Of a stretch of DNA of 64,000 nt, positions 36,101 to 57,219 are shown piece after piece (position 1 is the first letter of the stretch; each line of letters starts with the position of its first letter). The translations under genes and the position numbers were made by a program. Under the pieces are notes generated by a model, which saw only the letters and a list, made by a program, of their open reading frames with translations, made no database searches and was not told where the DNA came from. This DNA comes from Chondrosia reniformis (taxonomy: Eukaryota > Porifera > Demospongiae > Chondrillida > Chondrillidae): assembly GCA_947172415.1 (NCBI GenBank), contig OX359190.1, forward strand, positions 4,836,001 to 4,900,000, written 5' to 3'.

Positions 36101-39100
36101 CACCAAATACACCTGATTTGGAACTATGGTTCCTTGATTTGGACAATTTTACATTATTACCATCATGGTCATCATGGCCACTCTGACTGTGGCTGGGACC
36201 ATGGTTGTGACCATGGCTATGTTGATGGAGAACTCCAATCATACTGTATATAAGTTTAGAAAGGCAAAATATCACCTAACAAGCTTAAAAACGGACCATG
36301 CAATATTTCATCTTACGGTTTCAACCTCATTTTTGAGGTATGGGCCTACTCAATGTATATATACATAGCCACGCATACAACACACAACTTACAATACATT
36401 AACAAACACTCCAATGCAGGCCGTTATCAGCATCACATCTGTATTGATTTCATAGTCCTGGTTAATGCATCTTTGAATAGCCTCATAGACTAAAACTCCA
36501 GTAAGGAGCCAAATTAGGAAAACTGACACAACAGCTCCTAACACCTCTATAAACAAGAAACATTTGTGCAAATAGTATAAAATTGAAAAAGTTTACAAAT
36601 AATTATGCATGTGTTAGCCATAGTCACAGAGAGTCAAGAAAACATCCAAAAATGAATTTTAGCTAAGAGCACTTGTGGGGTTGGTAACCCCTGCATCAAA
36701 TTAATTCAGTAATTTAAATGTTTTTACATGCATGTAAAGTCCTATAACAACTACATATGAATCCATAATCTATATATTGTATAATGTGTGATATGAGCAC
36801 AACGGAAGCAAACATGAAAACAAGACACAGGTAGCTACTGAAAAAAAAACATTAGGCAGTGGGGAATACAAAAACACTGGGAAATGAGCCCTAGCCCTGA
36901 TTCTGAATGCTTAGGTGTCCAAAAAACACGGTATTAAAGTCCACGCAAAAATTTCACGCTATATGATATAGCTTTTGACCCTTGCAGACATGACCCACCT
37001 TGGCAGCAGATTTAGCTTAACATGGAAAAGACGAAGATTCCCAGGGTCACTAATCAAGGGTGGAATTACCAGAAACAGCTGTCTGGGCCAGTGGAGGAGG
37101 AGAAGAAAGCGAAGAAAAGAAGAAATGAAAAGAAAGGAAATGACTCCTATATCTTCAACCAAAGCTCTCTCCAGGTTTAGTTCCCTATATGCTGTTTTAC
37201 AGTAGGTAAATGGTGTATTAGACATTTCATGGTGACCCTTCAAAGTGACATTTAACATGGTAATGTTTGATTGAAATTTAGCTGACAAACTCAAGGTCTC
37301 TAGTGCAGCTTTACTTAATTATATAGATTTACTGTTAAATTTAACACTTGTATACTTCCCTGTATGCAACCAATGCATATTTTATATGCTTAAATAAAAT
37401 CACCTGACAAATGTAATGCAGGACATTTTGTATTTCAATGTAATTGTAACAGTTTAACACAAAGTGATTGTCAGATTTTCAATGAATGTGTAGATGGCCA
37501 TCAGCAGTTTTCTAGCATTGCAACATGCCGCATAGGAGAAATTCAATAAAATACGACAGTGGTTCATCCCAGCCAGATATTTTTTCTGCCTATTTTCAAT
37601 GGTCTTCTGCAGGTAAAACACAATTAATACCCATTATTATTATGTATTCCATATGGTTATGGCATACCATTGCTATACATCGTTAGGAGGGAGGGTATTG
37701 TCTCACTCCCCCCATTTCATAACATTTGAGGGGGCAAGTGCTCCCCTGTCCCCTAGTTCTGCCACCTTTGTAATATGGAATACTCTGTTGACATCACAGA
37801 CATGCACATTTGGTATGTAGGCCTTACTTTTGAAGTAGTTAGAAGAAAAAAGATGCTAAACACATAAGTCCTCAAAAGTAGTATTCTCACCTGCTCTGTG
37901 CCAACCAAATGACAACCTTGTTGTGGCAGGTCTGTTGGCCATCCATATAGCAAATAGGCTGATCAGAAAGCTGGCAAAGTCAGACAACATGTGAGCTGCA
38001 TCTGTCAGTATAGCCAAACTATTAGAAATGGCACCACCTGTACAGAGTAGAATTGCATTACAGGACTATGTAGAGTTAACTTTACTTCTAAACTTTGATT
38101 ATAAGCATTTAAGTAGTCCCATAAAGTTTGAAGAATTTTCCATTCTGGGGATAGGGTTGATGTCATTTTACAGTGGTGAAACAGTCCCTTTTCTACTTCA
38201 AAGTATAATAAAAGTAGCTTAGGTATTACAATAATAGAAAATCTCAAATCCAGATGAAGATATCTTTGCATAGGCCTACAGTTCAACCTGTAAATATTAT
38301 GTCAGGATTGACCATCATAAATATTAGGAATCTTCATAAACATATGTATTAGTAATCCAATTACCAAATTGATTTGTTGCAACTAGAAGATCAGGACATG
38401 GTCAGCACTAATGATTGCACTCTTTGGTAGTGAAAAATGTTGACAAACTTAAGGTAGTAGGGGGGGGGGGGCTATCATGTCTAAATCAAAACGACACAAA
38501 TTTTGGTACAGAGGTTAGGTTAGCGGTCTATTGTTCATATCTAGATTTTTAAACCCGTCTGTACGTCTAAACTTGAATTATTAAAGGAATAAGAAAGTGT
38601 TATCTTGCGTTAAATTTTAAGCGTTAATTGCCTACTTGATATTGAGTGACTCTCTTCCTTACTTTCGGCATGACAGATTCATTCAGAAACACTTACGGAG
38701 GTGATAGATAAATTAGGTGTGAAATCAACAATTAATGGGGCCCAAATGCGACCGAGTTAACTTTCTCCTCTTGTGAATAAACGTTATAGTCGCTGGCCTT
38801 TAACTAACTGATTATTGTATACAGTATGGATAATTCTACGATTTGATGTTTGCTTAAAGCGAAAATATGGTAAGACCGTTTTTTCCGTTGTTAATTTGTA
38901 TAGAATCAGTGTTAACGAGGGTGTTGCAAATCTAACTAGTCTGTTGTGTTGCAACCGATTCGAACGTGGACAACTTGCCTGTAAAGGCACCCAAAGCGTG
39001 CACAAACTGACGGGAGTGAATTGGAATATTCGAAGTTTTGACGAAGATATTGCGATTTTTTGGAAAACAGGAATTATTCCAGAATACAAGCGAGAATGGC

Positions 39101-42100
39101 GATTCACTCCCGTAGTCCTGTGAACCTATGCTTGTAGATTATATATACCAAATTTGGTGCTTCTCAGCTCATTTATGCAGAAGTAGATAGCTTTTTTGTG
39201 GAGATATTTGACACTTTTTGAGGTGACATTTTTCGACTTTAAATTAAAATATCTCTGTAACAGAGTAGCCAATCAAATTATGGTTGACACCATATAATGC
39301 GCAATTTACCTAGTTATTTTGCTTGTAAAATTCAATTTAGTTGGACTTATGGTCAGAGAGATACATCACTAAGACCAATGTACACCAAAGAAAGCCTTTA
39401 GCCCCCCTACTACCTTAAGAAATCTCAAACAGACTTCAATGGGATGAGGATTATGCTCATCTACAAGTAATTAATACAGTACAGTGTAACCTCGTTAATC
39501 TGTCACCATTCGTTCTAGCACTATTTTGGTATTGAGTTTGGCATATTAACCACATATCATTAAATTGTATATTACCATAAAGTTACAATTGTGTGTGTGT
39601 GGTAAATTTTTGCAATTTTGGAAAGTTTGGTCGCTAAACAAATTCATGTGTTTATGTCTAATCAAGATTAAGAAACATTTTCATTACTTTATAATATTTA
39701 TAATATAATTAAACTGTGCATGATTGATATAATAGTAAACAGAAGTGATGATTTTGACTTATATACTCAAAAATGGCCACTTCAACATTACTTCTGCTAC
39801 AGATTCTGCGATGGACGCATTCTCTGTTATAGAACACTCTTTGTTTGAACTCTTAAAGAAGGAATTCATTGTAACATGCTTGAAATTGGTATGGTCAACT
39901 TTTATGTGGCACTAACATACTGCAATAGAAATTTATGTGCCCAGGCATTGCCTCACATAAGTCCCATAAATAAAACTCACGCATACACTTGTAGCTTTCT
40001 GGTATTCAGAGTCAATTAAATAAAACAATACAGTTCATTTTTTCCTACTAATAAAATAGTCAAATACGAAAGTCTGTGACATTAAATACCTAACAGGACA
40101 TACATACACCTAGACACCTAGCAATTGCTAGACTAAGAAATGACAGAGCAATACAAGGAAAGCTACTATTTTAACCTTTATCAGCTGCGTTAAAGTGTAA
40201 ACAGTAACCCCCTTATCAGCCGATAGCCATTATAGTGGAGCAAGAATATAAAAGACATTTACTGACAGTTATACAAGCTGTTTTCAGTGTTATTCTTTTG
40301 GACTTCCTTAAAACAAACCTTGCTGAACGTTAAAAGAAGAATGGAGTTCCTTTGGCCAAGAAACGCTACGTACACTAAGCCTGCCTCAAGGCGGCCATTT
40401 TGTTTCCTTTGTATTCTATTGTAAACTTCCGTGAAGCTTGACTTTTTTGTTTACGTTTGCATCATCCATCTGTTAGGCCTATATCATCCTGTCCTTTGTA
40501 ATACGCTTTTACTGTGGTATAAACCTATATAATTTCATATGAAGCTTAAACTATCAAAAATCTAACAATCTGTATAAATTTTAAAATGATTGGACGATTT
40601 TGAAACTTTACAGCTGTTAACGGTCTAAACAATTTCGAGCCACTATAGTGGCTACGGCTGATAAAGGTTAACAGACAATCTAAATTACAATTACCTACAA
40701 GGTTATCCAGCACTGAGGTATACTTTATCACATAATGATATTTCTTTGACTAAAATCAGAATTAACAAACTAACAAAACCAGGCTAATTCAGAAATAAAA
40801 GTCTAAACAATAACCCTTAAAGTGGTGGGTGCACCTAATTATCACTCCTGCATATTCATAGCTTCAGTGACCACAAATGATATTCATAGCAAAACCTGCC
40901 CCTAGTAGGATCGGCGAAAATGGCGCTTTCGTCGCTAGCTTTGATCTGGAAACTTCTTCTCCCGCTCAACCTGCCCATAGACTATCTGTATCTATGTATA
41001 CTCTGTAACTTGATTTTTACTGTCTTATTCCTGCATGCTTTATTTCATGTGCTTGAAAGTTTGTACAACTGCTCACTGTTACCCATGCTTCGATCACACG
41101 AGAGGAATTGCTCTAAGAAGTACTGAATAATGAGAAAATTATGGCATAATGGATACTTCTATACAATGAGAATCTGTTTAGCCTATTTCCTGCTGTATTC
41201 CAGGAAATCCCTCTTGGATAGGCATGAAGTACTTCCTGAAAATGCAATTAGAAGCCCTGCCAGTGAAGTACAGGGGAAAATGGCTGTACTAGGCGGTATA
41301 AATACCTTCGCGATTGGCTTCTTTTTCTACGGAATTCTCAAGAAGCAGTCGGCTTACAGCATAAGAAATGTCAGTAAAGGTAATGTAGATGTACAAATCC
41401 TACTGTGTATGGCCATATATAACGAATTCGTTTGATGCACAGCACGAATGGAAGCAAAGAAATGTTTTGTTATTTTAGCGCAAAAGGTGCACCCACCCCC
41501 TTAAAGGTTAACTTCTCTCCTCTGACAGATATTAATTTGGAAACAGGAAATACAATAACTTTGCAGGTTCAGAGGAGATACAAGATATATAAAATTATTC
41601 ACATACATAGAAATATGAGCATCACAACCTATTACCAACACAACACTTAGTGTAACCTCACAATTACCTGAAAAATTTCAATTGATATTACACATAGCCA
41701 ACCAATAACACCTACTCACATACACAGGTACGTAAGACCTTCCACACAGTGACCTATGCACTCACAAAAGCCTACCTGCTATTTCGCCACACATAAATAA
41801 AAGACTTAAAATGGCGGCAACTATTAGCTTGTTTCTGGCTTTATTATCCTTCGGTTTCGGTTCTGGATGACAATTACACCTACACGATGCACCTAACCCA
41901 TCGGATAACTCTTGCTGACAGTTTGCACTTGAAGGTAAATTCTCCAACGGAGGAGATACTGAGTTTCTCCTCTCATTTACATTGTATCCTGACAAAAAAG
42001 CTTTCGCATTACTGACACCCATAAGTAGTGGAGAGGTTTCCGAACTACTGTCACGGCTTTGGTCAGTAGAACAGCGAGACTCAAGACTTATCTTTGAATT

Positions 42101-42244
42101 GGAGCGATCTACGTCTATTCCCTTATTTTGAAATTCTTCCCACTTCTTTTGGCCTGATTCAAGAACCACAGGTGAGGATAATGGCATATCGTTTGCTTCA
42201 TGTCTCCTAAATGAATCTGGGCCTGTCCTTTCCCTTGAAGTCAT
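23366..42244 (-). CDS. SLC30A: Zinc transporter, SLC30/ZnT2-3-4-8 type (seven exons)
   Basis: Cation-diffusion-facilitator Zn2+/H+ exchanger that moves zinc from cytosol into vesicles. Exons (minus): 42244-41776, 38037-37891, 36546-36393, 36243-35877, 35763-35658, 24116-23982, 23565-23366; all introns are GT/AG, phases match, and the total of 1578 bases gives 525 residues plus stop. The start is the first in-frame ATG (MTSRERTG). Transport-site motifs are H-x3-D in TM2 (AHMLSDF) and H-x3-D in TM5 (HVIGDL), the zinc-selective HDHD set. The TM4-TM5 loop is His-rich ([13 protein letters not shown]) and carries an extra ~60-residue insert. The cytosolic N-terminus has a Cys/His patch (CRCNCHPE) and ETSPLL, a dileucine-type sorting motif. 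The C-terminal domain ends in ECDKCQ and more cysteines. Intron 5 is 11.5 kb of transposons. Which of ZnT2, 3, 4 or 8 it is closest to cannot be settled here. Confidence 0.93.
24225..24600 (+). mobile_element. Family A copy, 5' fold-back part
   Basis: Imperfect palindrome around CACTTCTGTGTTTGGGTGCA and its inverse, followed by 'tttttgaatgtttttattta' and decayed family A body. It sits just upstream of ZnT exon 6 within intron 5. Confidence 0.65.
25411..25568 (+). repeat. Stem-loop repeat with CTGATGA...GAAA motif
   Basis: A ~158-base unit whose ends are inverted (AACCTTGTTGA...CAGCAACATGAATTTACTAA and its inverse). CTGATGA is at 25495-25501 and GAAA at 25515-25518. Copies are at 26802-26947 (minus strand) and 30630-30787 (plus strand); all lie in arms of the fold-back family. 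Confidence 0.75.
26802..26947 (-). repeat. Stem-loop repeat, second copy
   Basis: The inverted counterpart of 25411-25568 in the right arm of the fold-back. Reads CTGATGAACACCTCCAGGTTGAAACGTC on the minus strand in part; its GAAAC is better preserved than in the left-arm copy. Confidence 0.7.
28075..28487 (+). mobile_element. Family A body fragment
   Basis: Matches the family A body (AAAAGTAACATGCTTCTGAT, 'gaaatctagggt', and the end GGCCATGTTTCTTTGG followed by TCCATACTTAG). It stops where Harbinger-like sequence begins. Confidence 0.65.
28487..29320 (+). pseudogene. Harbinger Myb/SANT-like protein remnant
   Basis: Begins at a TIR-like GGGCGTATTCACACTGG. From ~28758 broken frames read [15 protein letters not shown] and then, in another frame, [20 protein letters not shown] (28890-28955), the trihelix Myb/SANT domain of the second Harbinger protein, which partners the transposase for nuclear import and DNA binding. 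A 73-bp palindrome interrupts it at 28996; Pro/Ser-rich sequence with Lys/Arg-rich stretches after it (29080-29300) fits the same protein's tail. Several frameshifts. Confidence 0.65.
28996..29068. repeat. 73-bp palindrome
   Basis: Arms of 32 bases (28996-29027 and 29037-29068) pair with two mismatches around a 9-base loop GCAGGTCGT. The tip of each arm is CTCTCGTAATAGGG or its inverse. It could be a tiny fold-back inserted into the Harbinger remnant. Confidence 0.85.
29570..29945. repeat. Small palindrome related to the 3.1-kb fold-back
   Basis: The block CCAATTACCTTTTCA..CCTTAGTATAGACTGA (29578-29611) is inverted near 29871-29915. The same block flanks the spacer of the large fold-back (25970 and 26235), so this is a deleted relative of it. 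Confidence 0.7.
30005..30955 (+). mobile_element. Third copy of a fold-back arm
   Basis: Runs parallel to 24615-25680 (GTACAAGTTACAATATACTA, AAGGACCTAGAAACAAAATG, 'ctcctacgagaaagagctac'), including the stem-loop repeat at 30630-30787. It ends exactly where Gypsy coding begins. Confidence 0.7.
30956..32485 (+). pseudogene. Gypsy-type LTR retrotransposon pol fragment
   Basis: Broken pol on the strand opposite to the host gene. The first frame starts inside the reverse transcriptase ([14 protein letters not shown] just before 30996) and holds the catalytic VYMDDVLVF (31050-31076) and [14 protein letters not shown]. RNase H follows ([34 protein letters not shown]) with a stop at 31461 and frameshifts around 31490-31660. 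The integrase zinc finger is H..GH..C-K-S-C-P-Q-C (32222-32345), and the core begins but is cut at ~32485 by a family A element. Gag, protease, LTRs and most of integrase are absent. Confidence 0.9.
32489..33415 (+). mobile_element. Family A copy lacking its left palindrome arm
   Basis: Starts in the middle of the fold-back part (GCGCCCAAACATAGAAGTGA at 32516) and runs through the full body to CGGCCATCCCTACTTAGAGAG and the terminal hairpin (33388-33412). It truncates the Gypsy integrase. Confidence 0.8.
33430..33700 (+). mobile_element. Copy of the 4985-5330 repeat
   Basis: Near-identical blocks with 4985-5330, ending in a CAAGTAGTTCGAGT module and inverted ACTCAAAATATTTG. Placed directly after the family A hairpin, as at 4985, so the two families may be one larger unit. 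Confidence 0.65.
34145..35322 (-). pseudogene. PIF/Harbinger transposase (HARBI1-like, DDE_Tnp_4)
   Basis: Minus strand. The N-terminal frame (35322-34930) ends in [26 protein letters not shown], the Harbinger helical region. The catalytic part follows: [11 protein letters not shown] (first Asp), [14 protein letters not shown] (second Asp region), then [20 protein letters not shown] containing the catalytic Glu, and a C-terminus with CCTLHNVCI. Frame changes occur near 34930, 34640 and 34350, but almost the whole protein is represented. Related to HARBI1 of vertebrates. Right end near 35430 has GTGTTCACACCGACCTG on the minus strand, reminiscent of the TTCACAC of the 28487 element. Confidence 0.85.
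36950..37280 (+). mobile_element. PLE-tail repeat with degenerate hammerhead
   Basis: Diverged copy of the repeat at 44690-45000. The hammerhead equivalent is 37038-37096; its core reads CTAATCA instead of CTGATGA, and helix II is mutated (TTACC for TTCCC), so it should not cleave. GAAACAGCTGTC is intact. Lies in ZnT intron 2. Confidence 0.6.
37038..37096 (+). ncRNA. Degenerate hammerhead ribozyme copy
   Basis: Helix I strand GGGTCA and the GAAAC-AGCT-GTC block are kept; two core bases are substituted in CTGATGA. Inferred inactive. Confidence 0.55.
38448..39419. mobile_element. TTAA-flanked element, ~0.97 kb
   Basis: TTAA-GGTAGTAGGGGGG at 38449 is mirrored by CCCCCCTACTACC-TTAA at 39401-39418. 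TTAA duplications are made by piggyBac and Kolobok transposases. Inside are overlapping frames on both strands (38815-39123 +, 38784-39107 -) with no recognisable domain. A poly-G run of 12 lies at 38461-38472. Located in ZnT intron 1. Confidence 0.75.
40817..41504. mobile_element. Second TTAA-flanked element, ~0.69 kb
   Basis: TTAA-AGTGGTGGGTGCACCT at 40817 mirrors AGGTGCACCCACCCCC-TTAA ending at 41504. Inside, on the plus strand, an ATG frame (40920-41126) encodes a hydrophobic peptide and a later segment (41213-41380) is bounded by splice-like signals (TTCCAG before, AAAG/GTAATG after). I recognise neither product. In ZnT intron 1. Confidence 0.7.
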
Positions 42245-42632
42245 CTCGTAGGGAACCTTAGCTTTAAGGAATATGTGCAGTGTGCAGATTTGCGCTAGGC
42301 ACAGTGTAAGTTGTGCAAATTGGAGCCAGGGCGGGTCTTTTTTACCTTGAAACAACAAATAAGCGCTTTGCAACCGAGAGTTAAAGGAGTTTAAATCATC
42401 GCCCTCGTAATTCCAAGCTAACCTTCTTAGTTATTTTTAAACTTAAGCGAAAGTATAAATTTATGGTCAGAAAAAAGAAATAACAATATGAAAAATCAAG
42501 ATACAGAACATGCAAGTCATAAAATCCATTTCATGCTTAGACATGTATGCGAATTTGTCTACCAATACACTGCACTACTTAAGCATGCAGTTATAGCACT
42601 TCAGTATATAATAAGATGTGCAGTGCTAAGCT
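42245..42632. other. Intergenic gap between DAZAP2-like and ZnT genes
   Basis: Only 388 bp separate the DAZAP2-like stop codon (42633-42635) from the ZnT start codon (42242-42244), both on the minus strand. The ZnT promoter and 5' UTR must fit here or overlap the DAZAP2-like 3' UTR. No motif is clear enough to name. Confidence 0.5.
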
Positions 42633-45600
42633 TTAGAAGAAGGTGGCACCTCCATCAGATCCACCACCCCAAACATCCCTCTTCTGCTGCTTTGTATTCA
42701 CTGGTTGTCCTTGAGCATATGCCATTTGAGCAGCAGTTGGTAGTACACCAGGTGGTGGGGGCTGGATGGGAAACAAGTTATAAAAGGTAAGTTATTGCAG
42801 TGGTACATCTACATGCATAAAAGTTGAGCAAAAAACAAATAAGGAAGTATAAAATCAAAAGCCGATCTTAAGCCTCAGATGTCTCATTAGTGGACTCTGG
42901 ATTTACCCCACCCACTCATGTTTCCTAAGGATGTCGATGAACTAACAAGAGGAACTGAAGTTCACTTAATGGGAACCAGAGTATCCCCTTAGCCACATAA
43001 GACAACTTTGAATAGATGCATTATCAAAATAAATGCTGACACCAGTAACAAAACACTAGTAAGTAAGAGTGACCTTAGGGGAAGATCATAAGTTTTGAAT
43101 GAGGATACAGTTTCATACTGACTTATCTCTTTTCCATTAGGCCAGGCTTAAACTGTTTCTGGGAATTTCCCCTATTATCAGTGAACCTAGCCAACAAGTG
43201 TTCGACCTGTGGTCTTTTCTAAGTCCTTAGCTATTTGTGCTAAATCTAGGGGTCTTAAATACAGAAAACGTTGTATGCTTTGTGATTACTTACTGGAATA
43301 GATGCTGCTTGAGTTATACGGGCTCCCTGGTCAAAATGGACAAATGGAGTTTGACCATGAGAAACTGGCTGAGTAGGGTACTGTGCAAAGGATTGCTGTG
43401 GGTAAGGCGATACCTGGGAAAATATAATAAAAACAGAAATCAAAGCAGTCTACACAAATAACAATAAAATTTAAAAATTTATGCTTCAGCGCAAGCACGG
43501 TAATGCTACTAATGTGACCAACTTTTTGAGCGATTACATACACTGTTAATCAAAGTATTAACCAAACCACAAATGCAACCCTAGTGAAGAGTCCACAGAG
43601 GTAATAACAACAAGTAGCAATTAATGAAGAAATACAACTCAAACAGCTGATTATGTTAACTAGCGCCCTCTACTACTTAGCTACACTGGCAGTGGCAATA
43701 CTCTGTCTGTTCATATCTAAATCAACGGTACAAACAAATTAGTTATCATTCACTAGAAGACTCACTGCATAAGGAAACTTGCAAAAGACTATGTGTATGG
43801 ACTATAGTCCCTGATCTCTAATTTTAGACAAAGCAAATACCAACACCAGTTAACCACAGCAGACCAGTCATGTAGTTTATAAATACCAAGCCAGCTTGTC
43901 AAATTATACATGAAAACATTCCATGACAATATGATATTCAGTTATGTTAATGGAGGGAGTAATGTTCCCAAGTTAACTAAGTGTAAGACTTTACAGAGGA
44001 ACTAAAGTGCATAAATAATGTCCTACTTGTGTCTATAGTTAGGCTGAGTCTGTTTTACCTGTACAAGCAAGATTACTAATAGATTTAATTCATAAAATTT
44101 AATTTGACTTACATTCCTTTCATAAAACTAGGCGTGAACCAGTTCAGACCTCGCTGCCATCCATTTTGAAATGTAACATGATATATCATTAACTTAAAAA
44201 TATGGGAGTCAATATGGCTGCTCGTTTTGAGTGTCCCGAAGAGAAATTAGTAGTCCCCGCTATTCCTGTAAGTGAATCGAAAAATGTTTTCCACAGGAAA
44301 GTTTAAAGTCGTTCTTATTGTAATTTTGAGACGATGGACATTATCATAAGGCCAAACCTCGATCTCGGGGCGCTTGACTAAGGAAAATATTAAAACCACT
44401 GATATGCATCGAGTAAGTTGTCTACAATGAAGTGTCAACCGTTGTTCGATGCCTCATCGTTGGCCCTTTAGGCTTTAGGGTAAGATAGTCTTCTAGCCCG
44501 TTTGTAACGTTATCTACACTTGACACAAAATTTAGATATGGGCCTAAATAAACGGGAAGAATTTCTTTGCCACACCTATAAGCAATTATGTGCGTGGGCA
44601 ACCTCGATCTGACTCCCCTAAGTGATGGAAACAATTAACCTCGCTATACCGCTCGGTAATTAAATTTCATCATGTGTCTTAGTTAACACCTTATTTAACT
44701 TTTGGCACCAAAATAGTGTACGTAAGGCCCTTAGATTTAGCATAGAGAGCCAAGGATTCACAGAAGATCAAGATAAAGAAAAAACAAAGACTCCCAGGAT
44801 CACTGATGAAGGGTGGAATTCCCAGAAATGGCTGTCTGACCCAGTGGAGAAGAAGATGAAAGAAGGCAAAAGAAGGAAGAAAAGACTCCTGTATCTTCAT
44901 CCAAGCTCTCTTCAGGTTTAGTTCCCTTATAGGCTCTTTTACAGAATTGGCATAGCATGTAGGAAAATGGTATCTTAGATTTTTCATATGTAATGTTAAA
45001 ATATAGCATGGATTACGGGCTCTGGATTAAGAATACATTAACTGGGCACATCGTACTAACTTGCAATATAAGTTTTAACATTTAAAGTTTAAAGTAGGGA
45101 TGACAGGCTTGAAACAGTGACTAGTATGCCTGAAAAAAGTAGCAAAACAAGATAGTGATCATGTGCTAAGAATAACCATACATAGTATATATACAAAAGT
45201 GGCCTACTGAAACTTAAAGTGACCTAACCATGCACATCACTTCTATATTTGGGCACATCATAGAGTATAGGTTGCGGTGATATGCCCAAACAAAGAAGTG
45301 ATTGTAACTTAAAATTCAGAATGGCAATATATATATCTATGTTTATAATCTATTCCAATATGTAAGTAGATTAATTAATAAATGAACAAAAAATGCGATA
45401 AAAGTAATGACAAGAGGAATTACGTATGTATGAACACGTGCAACAATCTAGTCCAACCTTAGCGTACGGCGGAGGGACCTGCTGATACCCTACGGGATAT
45501 TGTGTAGCGGGTGGATAACCCGCCTGCGTAGTCATCGGTTGCTGGTACGCCGGATTGGTAGTCGGCACTTGCGGGTTGGGTTGAGTTGAGTATTGTTGTT

Positions 45601-45786
45601 GCGGTGGTGGATAGGCGACTGAATTAGGAGGATAGGTCGTGGTAGGGACGGCGGAATAGGGCTGCTGCTGTTGATTGTACGAGGAAGGATTATAACCTAA
45701 TAGACGCAGTGAAAGGAACAATTCTGTTAAACGTTTATTTCGTAAAAATTTAGGTTAAAGAAATGCTTACCCGGATGCTGGCTCAT
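42633..45786 (-). CDS. DAZAP2: DAZAP2-like proline-rich protein (four exons)
   Basis: Homologue of DAZ-associated protein 2, a small Pro/Tyr-rich adaptor. Exons (minus): 45786-45771 (16 coding bases, MSQHPG), 45696-45458, 43413-43294, 42761-42633; all GT/AG, total 504 bases, 167 residues, almost exactly the length of vertebrate DAZAP2 (168). The first 85 residues are Gln/Pro/Tyr-rich (YNQQQQPYS, YPPPQQQYS) with a VPPPYAK PPxY motif of the kind bound by NEDD4-family WW domains. The diagnostic C-terminal half is conserved: FDQGARITQAASIPPPPPG, LPTAAQMA and, at the end, GGGSDGGATFF (vertebrate ending GGSDGGYTIW). Intron 2 (2 kb) holds a hammerhead-bearing PLE-tail repeat and a family A fragment. 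Confidence 0.92.
44690..45000 (+). mobile_element. PLE-tail repeat with hammerhead motif
   Basis: Starts with TTAACTTTTGGCACCAAAAT and ends in 'gtaggaaaatggtatcttag'. It contains the hammerhead (44791-44849), a GA-rich tract and a segment that, read on the minus strand, gives YMLCQFCKRAYKGTKPEE. The same architecture follows the Penelope-like RT fragment at 60820-61145, hence the name. Confidence 0.75.
44791..44849 (+). ncRNA. Hammerhead ribozyme, near-intact
   Basis: CTGATGA at 44803-44809, helix II GGG/CCC, GAAA at 44825-44828, and GTC cleavage triplet at 44834-44836. The base after GAAA is T instead of C, which would weaken the two-pair helix III. Helix I: GGATCA with TGACCC, then CTCC with GGAG. 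Confidence 0.65.
45092..45330 (+). mobile_element. Family A fold-back fragment
   Basis: 'aaagtagggatgaca' start and CACTTCTATATTTGGGCACA with its inverse TATGCCCAAACAAAGAAGTG; the right arm is shortened. In DAZAP2-like intron 2. Confidence 0.7.
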
Positions 45787-46386
45787 TGTGAATCGACAAG
45801 GAAATCGAGAATGACTACACCACTGAAACGTATAAGATTTAATCTTGTTGCGAAATAACACTCAATGGTCAGGAACCTGACGTCATAACACAGGGTCCCG
45901 TGTTCATTTTGCCAATTGCAAATTGGTGCACATCCCTGCACATGTCTCTTTGGTAACAGTATACTGTATACATAATTATTTCAGTGTTCATGGAACTTTC
46001 TCCGTGTGTCCCCTTAGCTACTACCTTTACCATTAACCATTAGTATTTATATAGTTCTTCTCTCCTCCCATTCAGCTATCAGCTACGTATATAAATATAA
46101 TATATTCCTATCATTAGGCACTTTCAATGGAATTCATACCAACTCCACATTAATGCTACAGATGTCACAAGACAAAAACTTATCTTAGAATTTTACATTC
46201 ACATACTTATGGGGCCACACACAAGACAACAGTCCTTATTAACTTTAGGTAACATATTATGTAGAATAACCAATAACTTGTACAACTCAACATGGTAATT
46301 TCTTTGTAAAGCAACATAAACAGTTGGAAATGATATAGTTACTTCATATTAAAACCAGAAAAATAGTTCAAACAGCTAGAATGCTC
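45787..46386. other. Region between AGPS 3' end and DAZAP2-like 5' end
   Basis: 600 bp that must hold the AGPS 3' UTR and the DAZAP2-like promoter. AT-rich, apart from a short GC-richer block just upstream of the DAZAP2-like ATG (45880-45910). No further gene. Confidence 0.5.
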
Positions 46387-57078
<10,692 letters not shown>

Positions 57079-57219
57079 CTAACAGATAAAAAGAGTGCCA
57101 CTATGGCTAATATTAACAAGACAAAAACATGAATACAATACATGATGTCAAATAATATACTACATTTAGAATACAAAGTTTGTAAAAATTGCAACCATGC
57201 ATATTAGGTAATACTACAT

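Noticed and set aside
35968..36368. Plus-strand frames at 35968-36368
   Set aside because: They are antisense shadows of ZnT exon 4 with its His-rich loop.
41762..42373. Longer N-terminus for the zinc transporter starting at 42373
   Set aside because: The codon at 42373 is TTG, and no ATG occurs in frame before 42244, where MTSRERTG begins.
42488..42790. 100-codon plus-strand frame
   Set aside because: It is the complement of the last DAZAP2-like exon, whose minus-strand reading is strongly supported.
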